Position numbers and translations under genes: made by a program. A model generated the notes under the pieces. The model had not been told where the DNA came from. It made no database searches and worked only from the letters and a program-made list of their open reading frames with translations. This document shows, in pieces, positions 53,731 through 62,497 of a DNA stretch of 64,000 nucleotides (the stretch's first letter is position 1; the number at the start of each line of letters is the position of its first letter). Origin of the DNA: Hominenteromicrobium sp964531265 (lineage in GTDB: Bacteria; Bacillota; Clostridia; Oscillospirales; Acutalibacteraceae). The stretch spans positions 11,981 to 75,980 of the forward strand of contig CAZHDW010000008.1 in assembly GCA_964531265.1 (NCBI GenBank), read 5' to 3'.

Positions 53731-53759
53731 ATTATAACACATAATCTTCAAAGAATCAA
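53731..53759 (-). promoter_or_regulatory. Minus-strand promoter inside the rpoB leader
   Basis: TTGATT and TATAAT are 17 bp apart on the minus strand, with TG one base before the -10. It points back across the rpoB promoter. Confidence 0.5.
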
Positions 53760-53863
53760 GCACTATCTTGAATTTTTAACATTAACGGATATGTTTTGGG
53801 GCGTTTTTAGGTTGAAAATGCTCAAAACACTGGTCAAATACTATGAATGGAGTGGTTGAGTCA

Positions 53864-56800
53864 ATGGTGAATGTTAAGCCGGTACAGCTTGGCAAGAACA
53901 CGCGCATGAGCTTTGCTCACATCGATGAAGTTCTCGACATGCCTAATCTGATCGAAATCCAGAAGAATTCTTATGAATGGTTTCTTAAGGATGGCCTCAA
54001 AGAGGTTTTCGATGATGTGTCGGGTATAACGGATTTCAATGGAAATCTTGTTCTGGACTTCGTCAACTACAAGCTCGACGAGAAACCCAATTATTCGGTT
54101 GCTGAGTGCAAGGAACGTGATGCGACATACGCTTCAGCTCTCAGAGTTACCGCACGTCTCCTGAATAAAGAAACGGGTGAAATCAAGGAATCCGAAGTCT
54201 TTATGGGAGATTTTCCGCTGATGACTCCCTCCGGAACCTTTGTCATCAACGGCGCAGAGCGTGTTATCGTTTCTCAGCTTGTGCGTTCCCCGGGCGTTTA
54301 CTACAAGATGGAATATGATAAGACTGGTAAGCAGCTCTTTTCTTCCACTGTTATCCCGAACCGCGGCGCATGGCTCGAGTATGAAAACGACGTTAACGAT
54401 GTTCTGTATGTTCGTATCGATAAGAACAGAAAGATCCCGGTAACTGCTTTTGTCAGAGCTCTCGGTCTCGGCACCGACGAAGAGATAAAGGCATATTTCG
54501 GTGAGGACGAGCGTATCCTCGCTACTATCGACAAGGATACTACCCATAACATGGAGGAAGGCCTTTTCGAAGTATACAGAAAGCTTCGTCCGAGTGAGCC
54601 GCCCACACTGGAGAGCGCACAGTCCCACCTGAACGGACTTTTCTTTGACGCAAGACGCTATGATCTTTCCAGAGTAGGTCGCTATAAGTACAATAAGAAG
54701 CTCAATCTTGCAGGCAGACTTGTCGGCTTCCCGCTGTCAAGACCCATTGTCAACCCCTCCACAGGTGAGCTTATGGCTGACGAGGGCACTGTTGTTACAC
54801 GTGCTATGGCTGAGGAGATCGACGATGCAGGTGTATCTGTCGCCTACATCACTGTCGACGAGAAGGAAGTCAAGGTCATTTCCAACGGCATGGTAGACAT
54901 CGGCAAGTATGTCTCCTTTGATGCCGAGGCTGAGTGCGGCATAAACGAGCGCGTTCGCTATGAGGTTCTCGCTGAGATCCTCGAGGAGTGCGGCGATGAC
55001 GAGGAAGCTCTCAAGGAGATGCTCGTTGCACGTCATGATGACCTTATCCCGAATCACATAATCATAGATGATATTTTCTCATCTATCAACTATATGAACT
55101 GCCTTGCTGTCGGTGTCGGCCAGACCGATGATATCGACCAGCTCGGTAACCGTAGAATCCGTTCTGTAGGTGAGCTCCTTCAGAACCAGTTCCGTATCGG
55201 CTTCTCCCGTTTGGAGCGTGTTATCCGTGAGCGTATGACCCTGCAGGCGCAGGACATGGAGACTCTTACTCCGCATTCACTCATCAACATCCGTCCGGTC
55301 GTTGCCGCTATCAAGGAATTCTTCGGTTCTTCTCCGCTGTCACAGTTCATGGACCAGACAAACCCGCTGGCAGAGCTGACACATAAGCGTCGTCTCTCCG
55401 CCCTCGGCCCCGGTGGTCTTTCCCGTGACCGCGCATCCTTCGAAGTTCGAGACGTTCACTACACACACTATGGTCGTATGTGTCCGATCGAATCTCCTGA
55501 AGGCCCGAACATCGGTCTGATCTCCTATCTTGCTACCTTCGCAAGAATCAATCACTACGGCTTCATTGAGGCTCCGTACAGAAAGATTGATAAGGCAACC
55601 GGTGTTGTTACAGATGAAGTTGTCTATATGACTGCCGATATGGAGGACGAGTACGTTGTTGCACAGGCAAATGAGCCGGTGAATGAGGATGGCACATTTG
55701 TCAACAGCCGTATCGTTGTCCGTCACAAGGGTGAATTTATCGAGGTCGATTCCGAAGCAGTTGACTACATGGATATTTCCCCGAGAATGGTTGTTTCAGT
55801 CGCTACAGCTATGATTCCGTTCCTTGAGAACGATGACGCTAACCGTGCTCTGATGGGTGCGAACATGCAGCGTCAGGCTGTTCCGCTGATCCGCACAGAG
55901 TCCCCGATAGTTGGTACCGGTATGGAATATAAGGCCGGTGTCGATTCCGGTGTCTGCGTTCTGTGTGAGCGTGCCGGTGTCGTTAAGAGCGTAAGCGCTG
56001 ACCTTGTCCGTGTTACCACAGATAACGGCGACATCGATGACTACGTTATTACAAAGTTCATGCGTTCCAACCAGAGCACCTGCATCAATCAGGTACCTGT
56101 TGTTGACCGCGGTGAGCGTGTTGAGGTTGGCGATGTTATCGCTGACGGCCCTGCTATCAAGAATGGTGAGATCTCACTCGGTAAGAACGCTCTCATCGGC
56201 TTCATGACCTGGGAGGGTTATAACTACGAGGACGCCGTTCTTCTGAATGAGAAGATCGTTCGTGATGACGTTTACACCTCCATTCATATCGAAGAATATG
56301 AAATGGAAGCAAGAGATACAAAGCTCGGACCGGAAGAGATCACCCGTGACATCCCGAATGTCAACGAGGACCTTCTCCGTGACCTCGATGAGCGCGGAAT
56401 CATCCGCGTCGGCGCTGAGGTACATCCCGGCGATATCCTTGTAGGTAAGGTAACTCCGAAGGGAGAGACCGAGCTTACTGCGGAAGAGCGTCTGCTGCGT
56501 GCTATCTTCGGCGAAAAGGCACGTGAGGTTCGTGATACCTCTCTGCGTGTACCGCACGGCGAATACGGCACAATCGTAGACGTTAAGGTATTTACAAGAG
56601 ATAACAGCGATGAGCTCAGCCCCGGCGTAAACAAGGTCGTTCGCTGCTACATCGCAAGAAAGAGAAAGATTTCCGTTGGCGATAAGATGGCCGGTCGTCA
56701 CGGTAACAAGGGTGTTGTTTCCCGTATTCTGCCGATGGAGGAAATGCCCTTCCTGCCCGACGGCACACCGCTTGACATCGTTCTGAACCCGCTGGGCGTT

Positions 56801-57577
56801 CCGTCCCGAATGAATATCGGACAGGTTCTTGAGGTTCACCTCGGTATGGCAGCAAATGCACTCGGCTGGAAGATCATGACACCGGTATTCGACGGTGCTC
56901 ATGAGGCTGATATCCGTGAGTGCTTCAAGATGGCAGGACTCAGCGAGGACGGTAAGTTCTGGCTGCGTGACGGCAGAACAGGTGAGTACTTCGATAACCC
57001 CGTAACAGTCGGTTACATGTACTACCTCAAGCTGCATCACCTTGTTGATGATAAGATGCATGCACGTTCCACAGGCCCGTACGCACTTGTTACTCAGCAG
57101 CCTCTGGGCGGTAAGGCTCAGTTCGGCGGCCAGAGATTCGGTGAGATGGAAGTTTGGGCACTTGAGGCTTACGGTGCTGCATACACACTGCAGGAGATCC
57201 TGACAGTTAAGTCCGACGACGTTGTCGGCCGTGTAAAGACATATGAGTCCATTGTTAAGGGTCAGAATGTTCCGAAGCCGGGCATTCCGGAGTCTTTCCG
57301 CGTTCTTATTAAGGAGCTTCAGGCTCTTGGCCTTGACATCAAGGTTCTGGATAAGAACGATGAAGAGATTGACCTGCGCCAGAGCTTCGATGATGACGAT
57401 GATATCGGACTGACACCGGGCGATCAGGCATTCGATGAGCAGACAGTTCAGGATGGCGAGATCGACGGCTACAGTGTTGAAAATGAAGACGGTGAGGAAG
57501 ATGATTTCTACGTGACCGAAGAGGATTTCGACGGAAGCGATGACGATGATCTCTTCTCACTTGACGATGAGTTTTAA
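53864..57577 (+). CDS. rpoB: RNA polymerase beta subunit
   Basis: 1237 aa catalytic subunit. The rifampicin-pocket region (SSPLSQFMDQTNPLAELTHKRRLSALGPGGL) is wild-type in pattern, and the GDKMAGRHGNKG active-site segment and QPLGGKAQFGGQRFGEMEVWAL C-terminus are intact. An acidic tail of about 75 residues follows. Homologues begin MVNVKPVQLGKNTRMSF, so ATG 53864 (GGAG 11 nt upstream) is chosen over ATG 53843. The L10-L12 genes that usually precede rpoB are not upstream. Confidence 0.97.
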   Translation: MVNVKPVQLGKNTRMSFAHIDEVLDMPNLIEIQKNSYEWFLKDGLKEVFDDVSGITDFNGNLVLDFVNYKLDEKPNYSVAECKERDATYASALRVTARLLNKETGEIKESEVFMGDFPLMTPSGTFVINGAERVIVSQLVRSPGVYYKMEYDKTGKQLFSSTVIPNRGAWLEYENDVNDVLYVRIDKNRKIPVTAFVRALGLGTDEEIKAYFGEDERILATIDKDTTHNMEEGLFEVYRKLRPSEPPTLESAQSHLNGLFFDARRYDLSRVGRYKYNKKLNLAGRLVGFPLSRPIVNPSTGELMADEGTVVTRAMAEEIDDAGVSVAYITVDEKEVKVISNGMVDIGKYVSFDAEAECGINERVRYEVLAEILEECGDDEEALKEMLVARHDDLIPNHIIIDDIFSSINYMNCLAVGVGQTDDIDQLGNRRIRSVGELLQNQFRIGFSRLERVIRERMTLQAQDMETLTPHSLINIRPVVAAIKEFFGSSPLSQFMDQTNPLAELTHKRRLSALGPGGLSRDRASFEVRDVHYTHYGRMCPIESPEGPNIGLISYLATFARINHYGFIEAPYRKIDKATGVVTDEVVYMTADMEDEYVVAQANEPVNEDGTFVNSRIVVRHKGEFIEVDSEAVDYMDISPRMVVSVATAMIPFLENDDANRALMGANMQRQAVPLIRTESPIVGTGMEYKAGVDSGVCVLCERAGVVKSVSADLVRVTTDNGDIDDYVITKFMRSNQSTCINQVPVVDRGERVEVGDVIADGPAIKNGEISLGKNALIGFMTWEGYNYEDAVLLNEKIVRDDVYTSIHIEEYEMEARDTKLGPEEITRDIPNVNEDLLRDLDERGIIRVGAEVHPGDILVGKVTPKGETELTAEERLLRAIFGEKAREVRDTSLRVPHGEYGTIVDVKVFTRDNSDELSPGVNKVVRCYIARKRKISVGDKMAGRHGNKGVVSRILPMEEMPFLPDGTPLDIVLNPLGVPSRMNIGQVLEVHLGMAANALGWKIMTPVFDGAHEADIRECFKMAGLSEDGKFWLRDGRTGEYFDNPVTVGYMYYLKLHHLVDDKMHARSTGPYALVTQQPLGGKAQFGGQRFGEMEVWALEAYGAAYTLQEILTVKSDDVVGRVKTYESIVKGQNVPKPGIPESFRVLIKELQALGLDIKVLDKNDEEIDLRQSFDDDDDIGLTPGDQAFDEQTVQDGEIDGYSVENEDGEEDDFYVTEEDFDGSDDDDLFSLDDEF

Positions 57578-57594
57578 GATCGGGAGGTTAAAAT

Positions 57595-60500
57595 ATGGAA
57601 TTTAACGTTTTTGAATCAATCAAAATTGGTCTGGCTTCCCCCGATCAGATCCGTTCATGGTCCTACGGCGAGGTTACCAAGCCGGAGACGATAAATTATC
57701 GTACTTTAAAGCCTGAGCGCGACGGACTTTATTGCGAGCGCATTTTTGGACCGCAGAAGGACTGGGAATGCCATTGCGGTAAGTACAAGCGCATCCGCTT
57801 TAAGGGTAAGGTTTGCGAACGCTGCGGTGTTGAGGTAACTCGCAGCAAGGTTCGCCGTGAGCGTATGGGTCACATCGAGCTTGCAGCTCCGGTTTCCCAT
57901 ATCTGGTACTTTAAAGGAATTCCGTCAAGAATGGGTCTGATACTTGACCTTTCCCCGCGTATTCTTGAAAAGATCCTCTATTTCGCTCTTTATGTTGTTA
58001 CTGATCCGGGTTCTGTTCGCGAGCTTTCCAAGATGCAGACCCTCACAGAAAAAGAGTATCGCGACATGCGCGAGAAGTATGAGGACGATTTCGAAGCTTC
58101 CATGGGCGCAGAAGCCATTAAGAAGCTGCTTGAGGACATCGACTGCACAAAGCTGAGCGAAGAGCTCAAGGCTGATCTTGAGAATGCTCAGGGTCAGAAG
58201 CGTGCAAGAATCCTTAAGCGTCTCGAGGTTGTTGAGTCTTTCCGTATTTCCGGCAACAGACCGGAGTGGATGATCCTTGATGCAGTTCCGGTAATTCCGC
58301 CGGATATCCGTCCGCTCGTTCAGCTTGACGGTGGCAGATTCGCAACAAGTGACCTTAACGATCTTTACAGACGTGTTATCAACAGAAACAACCGTCTTAA
58401 GAGACTTCTCGAGCTCGGCGCTCCGGACATCATTGTTCGCAATGAGAAGCGTATGCTCCAGGAGGCTGTTGACGCACTGATCGATAACGGCCGCCGCGGA
58501 AGACCTGTTACAGGCCCGAACAACCGTCCGCTTAAGTCTCTTTCCGATATGCTTAAGGGTAAGCAGGGACGTTTCCGTCAGAACCTGCTCGGTAAGCGTG
58601 TTGACTATTCCGGCCGTTCCGTTATCGTTGTCGGTCCGGAGCTTAAGATGTACCAGTGCGGTCTCCCGAAGGAGATGGCTCTGGAGCTGTTCAAGCCGTT
58701 TGTTATGAAGCGTCTTGTTGAGACAGGCGCTGTTGGAAATATCAAGGCAGCAAGAAAGGCTGTTGAGCGTGCAAAGACAGAGGTTTGGGATGCACTTGAG
58801 GTTGTTATCAAGAATCATCCGGTCATGCTGAACCGTGCTCCTACACTGCACCGTCTGGGCATTCAGGCATTTGAGCCCGTCCTCGTTGAGGGCCGTGCTA
58901 TAAAGTTGCACCCGCTTGTTTGTACCGCATTTAACGCAGACTTCGACGGTGACCAGATGGCTGTTCACGTTCCGCTTTCCGCTGAGGCTCAGGCAGAGGC
59001 AAGATTCCTCATGCTGGCTGCCAACAACCTGCTGAAGCCCTCTGACGGACGCCCTGTTGCAGTTCCGTCACAGGATATGGTTCTCGGCTCCTACTACCTT
59101 ACACTTGATAAGGATGGAGAGCCGGGCGAGGGCAAGGTATTCCGCAACATGGATGAGGCCTTCATGGCATATGACGCAAAGGCTATCACTCTGCACTCCA
59201 AGATCCGTGTCCGCCGCACAGTTGAATTCAACGGCGAGCAGGTAACGGGTATTGTAAATACAACAATGGGTCGCATGATCTTCAACAGACCGATTCCGCA
59301 GGATCTCGGCTTTGTTGAAAGAAATACTCCCGAGGATGCACTCAAGTTCGAAATCGATTTCCTCGTCGGCAAGAAGCAGCTCGGCCAGATCATCGATAAG
59401 TGCTTTAAGAAGCACGGAACCGCAGTTACATCCGAGGTTCTTGATGACATTAAGTCCCAGGGCTATAAATATTCCACAATCGGTGCTATCACAGTTGCTG
59501 TCTGCGACGCAACCATTCCGGCATCGAAGAAGGACATCCTTGCAGCAGCCGAGGCTGAGGTCGCTAATATCACAGCGGACTTCCAGGACGGCTTCCTGTC
59601 CGACGGCGAGCGTTACAACGCAGTCCTGAAGACATGGGAAAAGGCTACAAACGATGTTACAAAGGCTCTTCAGGAGGGCCTTGATAAGTACAACCCGATA
59701 TTCATGATGGCTGACTCCGGTGCTCGAGGCTCTATGAGCCAGATTCGTCAGCTGGCCGGTATGCGTGGTCTGCTTGCAAATACATCCGGTAAGACCATCG
59801 AGATACCGATTAAGGCTAACTACCGTGAAGGTCTGACAGTTCATGAGTACTTCATTTCCTCCCGTGGTGCACGTAAGGGTCTGGCTGATACCGCTCTGCG
59901 TACCGCTGACTCGGGTTACCTCACCAGACGTCTTGTTGACGTTTCTCAGGAGGTCATCGTTCGCGAGGAGGATTGCGGCACAACAGAGGGTCTCGAGGTA
60001 TTCGAGATCAAGTCCGGCAATGAGTCCATTGAGCCGATGAAGGAACGTCTCGTTGGCCGTTACCTTGTCAGCGACTATTGCGACGAGGCAGGCAACGTTC
60101 TCGTATCCAAGGATAAGATGATGGATGATAGCGACGCTGATACTATCATCGGTCGCGGCACAGAGCGCATCAAGATCCGCTCCATGCTGAACTGTCGCGC
60201 TAAGCACGGCGTCTGCAAGAAGTGCTACGGTGCTTCTCTGGCAAACGGCCAGCCGGTTACCATCGGTGAAGCAGTCGGTATCATCGCTGCTCAGTCCATC
60301 GGTGAGCCGGGTACACAGCTTACAATGCGTACCTTCCATACCGGCGGTGTTGCTTCCGCTGAAGATATCACACAGGGTCTTCCGCGTGTTCAGGAGCTTT
60401 TCGAAAGCCGTAAGCCGAAGCACTTTGCAATCATTGCAGAGATCGGCGGTACGATCTCCTTCGAAGAGGTCAAGCGTAACAAGCATGTTGTTGTTACAGG

Positions 60501-61194
60501 CGAAGAGGGCTCCAGAAGCTACCTTATTCCGTTTGGCGCAAGACTCAGCGTAAAGGAAGGCCAGGTCATCGAAAAGGGTACACACCTTACAGAAGGCTCT
60601 GCTGACCCGCATGACGTTCTTGCTATCAGCGGCCCTGAGGCAGTTCAGGATTACCTCATTCAGGAGGTTCAGCGTACCTACCGTATGCAGGGTGTTGATA
60701 TCAATGATAAGCACATCGAGGTTATTGTTCGCCAGATGATGCGCAAGGTAAGAATCGACGATGCAGGCGATACACAGCTTCTGGTCGGTACACTTGCCGA
60801 TAAGAACGAGGTTCTCACAGAGAACGAAAAGATCGCAGCTCGCATTGCAAACGGCGAGACAGGCCTGAGAGAGGCAACCTACACACAGATGCTTCTCGGT
60901 ATCACTAAGGCATCCCTTGCAACAGATTCCTTCCTCTCCGCTGCTTCCTTCCAGGAGACAACACGTGTCCTGACAGACGCAGCTATCAAGGGTAAGGTTG
61001 ATCCGCTGCTCGGCCTTAAGGAAAATGTTATCATCGGTAAGCTTATACCGGCAGGTACGGGCCTCGATTGTTACACTAATGTTGAGATTGCTCCCAACAC
61101 TCCGAGCAGCTCACTCAGTGCAGAGTCCATTGCAGCACTGAATTCTTTTGAAGAATCTTCAAAAGATTCAATTGGGGACTTGACAACTGAATAA
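57595..61194 (+). CDS. rpoC: RNA polymerase beta' subunit
   Basis: 1199 aa. It has the N-terminal zinc site (CHCGKYKRIRFKGKVCERCGVE), the catalytic NADFDGDQMAVH with three Asp, the trigger-loop region and the second zinc site (CRAKHGVCKKCYGASL). GGGAGG lies upstream of the ATG, 17 bases after rpoB. The promoter for the next operon is embedded in its last codons. Confidence 0.97.
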   Translation: MEFNVFESIKIGLASPDQIRSWSYGEVTKPETINYRTLKPERDGLYCERIFGPQKDWECHCGKYKRIRFKGKVCERCGVEVTRSKVRRERMGHIELAAPVSHIWYFKGIPSRMGLILDLSPRILEKILYFALYVVTDPGSVRELSKMQTLTEKEYRDMREKYEDDFEASMGAEAIKKLLEDIDCTKLSEELKADLENAQGQKRARILKRLEVVESFRISGNRPEWMILDAVPVIPPDIRPLVQLDGGRFATSDLNDLYRRVINRNNRLKRLLELGAPDIIVRNEKRMLQEAVDALIDNGRRGRPVTGPNNRPLKSLSDMLKGKQGRFRQNLLGKRVDYSGRSVIVVGPELKMYQCGLPKEMALELFKPFVMKRLVETGAVGNIKAARKAVERAKTEVWDALEVVIKNHPVMLNRAPTLHRLGIQAFEPVLVEGRAIKLHPLVCTAFNADFDGDQMAVHVPLSAEAQAEARFLMLAANNLLKPSDGRPVAVPSQDMVLGSYYLTLDKDGEPGEGKVFRNMDEAFMAYDAKAITLHSKIRVRRTVEFNGEQVTGIVNTTMGRMIFNRPIPQDLGFVERNTPEDALKFEIDFLVGKKQLGQIIDKCFKKHGTAVTSEVLDDIKSQGYKYSTIGAITVAVCDATIPASKKDILAAAEAEVANITADFQDGFLSDGERYNAVLKTWEKATNDVTKALQEGLDKYNPIFMMADSGARGSMSQIRQLAGMRGLLANTSGKTIEIPIKANYREGLTVHEYFISSRGARKGLADTALRTADSGYLTRRLVDVSQEVIVREEDCGTTEGLEVFEIKSGNESIEPMKERLVGRYLVSDYCDEAGNVLVSKDKMMDDSDADTIIGRGTERIKIRSMLNCRAKHGVCKKCYGASLANGQPVTIGEAVGIIAAQSIGEPGTQLTMRTFHTGGVASAEDITQGLPRVQELFESRKPKHFAIIAEIGGTISFEEVKRNKHVVVTGEEGSRSYLIPFGARLSVKEGQVIEKGTHLTEGSADPHDVLAISGPEAVQDYLIQEVQRTYRMQGVDINDKHIEVIVRQMMRKVRIDDAGDTQLLVGTLADKNEVLTENEKIAARIANGETGLREATYTQMLLGITKASLATDSFLSAASFQETTRVLTDAAIKGKVDPLLGLKENVIIGKLIPAGTGLDCYTNVEIAPNTPSSSLSAESIAALNSFEESSKDSIGDLTTE

Positions 61195-61209
61195 GCTTCG
61201 GTATATAAT
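61180..61209 (+). promoter_or_regulatory. rpsL: Promoter of the rpsL-rpsG-fusA operon
   Basis: TTGACA (61180-61185) and TATAAT (61204-61209) are 18 bp apart. The -35 lies within the last codons of rpoC, so this promoter was gained inside the coding sequence. Confidence 0.65.
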
Positions 61210-61262
61210 GTCAAATGGTGTGTTGTGGTAGTGAAATATGCCATGACCGCTGTAAAAATGTA

Positions 61263-61309
61263 ATAACGTATCCTTGTCTGCACTTCGGTGTGGACAAGGC
61301 TGCTGTTAT
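61263..61309 (+). promoter_or_regulatory. UUCG-capped leader hairpin before rpsL
   Basis: A 12-bp stem (61272-61283 with 61288-61299, two G-U pairs) is closed by a TTCG tetraloop and sits on a 5-bp outer stem ATAAC/GTTAT. No T-run follows, so it is not a terminator. It could be an mRNA element for feedback control or RNA stability. Confidence 0.5.
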
Positions 61310-61377
61310 GTATAACTGTTTGTTCTGCGGGTATTATAATCCGCATGACATATAGAATTTTTACAAGGAGGTGCAAT

Positions 61378-61806
61378 ATGCCCACATTTAATCAGCTGAT
61401 CCACACAGGTCGTACAGTTACCGAGAAGAAGGCAAAGGCTCCGGCACTGCTGAAGGGTTGGAACTCCAAGAAGAGAGTTGCTATTGATCAGGATTCCCCG
61501 CAGAAGCGTGGTGTCTGCACATCAGTTAAGACAGCTACCCCGAAGAAGCCGAACTCTGCTCTGCGTAAGATTGCCAGAGTACGTCTCTCCAACGGTATCG
61601 AAGTTACAGCTTACATCCCCGGTGTTGGCCACAACCTGCAGGAGCACAGCGTTGTTATGATTCGTGGCGGCCGTGTTAAGGATATCCCTGGCGTTCGTTA
61701 CCACATCATCCGCGGTACTCTTGATGCTCAGGGTGTTGCTAAGCGTATGCAGGCTCGTTCCAAGTACGGCGCAAAGAGACCGAAGGCAGGCGCAGCAAAG
61801 AAGTAA
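61378..61806 (+). CDS. rpsL: 30S ribosomal protein S12
   Basis: 142 aa. The PTPKKPNSALRKIARVRLSNG-type region and GVGHNLQEHSVVMIRGGRVKDIPGVRYHIIRG loop are intact; the Lys residues linked to streptomycin sensitivity are the usual ones. AAGGAGGTG precedes ATG 61378. First gene of the str operon. Confidence 0.97.
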   Translation: MPTFNQLIHTGRTVTEKKAKAPALLKGWNSKKRVAIDQDSPQKRGVCTSVKTATPKKPNSALRKIARVRLSNGIEVTAYIPGVGHNLQEHSVVMIRGGRVKDIPGVRYHIIRGTLDAQGVAKRMQARSKYGAKRPKAGAAKK

Positions 61807-61996
61807 TTTCTTTGAGACTGTACCAAAACCATTCGTTACACAATGAACTTTTGACCGGATAAGCGAATTTATCGCTTTGGGTATTTATAATAGATTTTCA
61901 CCAGATTATCGTGCGTAAATACCTTTTCTTGACCGGCGGGAGCTTGTGCTTTCGAGTACCTATGAATTCATTATTTTATGTGAAGGAGGGAAGACT

Positions 61997-62467
61997 ATGC
62001 CGAGAAGAGGCAATGTAGCAAAACGCGATGTTTTGCCGGATCCCATGTATAATTCTAAACTGGTTACACGCCTGGTTAACAACATCATGCTTGATGGTAA
62101 GAAGGGCGTAGCTCAGAAGATCGTTTATGACGCATTCGATATCGTCGCAGAGAAGACAGGTAAGGATGCTCTGGAGGTTTTCGAGCAGGCAATGGAGAAT
62201 GTTATGCCGAGCCTGGAGGTTAAGGCACGCCGTGTTGGCGGTTCCACATACCAGGTTCCGATGGAGGTTCGTCCGGAAAGACGCCAGACACTTGGTCTGC
62301 GTTGGCTGACAAACTACTCCAGACTCCGTTCCGAGAGAACAATGAAAGAGAGACTGGCTGGAGAGATCCTCGACGCTATCAACGGTGCCGGTGGCGCCGC
62401 TAAGAAGCGCGACGATACACACAAGATGGCTGAAGCTAATAAGGCTTTCGCACACTACAGATGGTAA
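61997..62467 (+). CDS. rpsG: 30S ribosomal protein S7
   Basis: 156 aa, normal length. It opens PRRGNVAKRDVLPDPMYNSKLVTRLVN and has VGGSTYQVPMEV, typical of S7. GAAGGAGGG is 5-6 nt before ATG 61997. The 190-base gap after rpsL holds no gene or clear terminator. Confidence 0.97.
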   Translation: MPRRGNVAKRDVLPDPMYNSKLVTRLVNNIMLDGKKGVAQKIVYDAFDIVAEKTGKDALEVFEQAMENVMPSLEVKARRVGGSTYQVPMEVRPERRQTLGLRWLTNYSRLRSERTMKERLAGEILDAINGAGGAAKKRDDTHKMAEANKAFAHYRW

Positions 62468-62497
62468 TCGACCTGTATTCGTTTTTAGGAGGATTTT

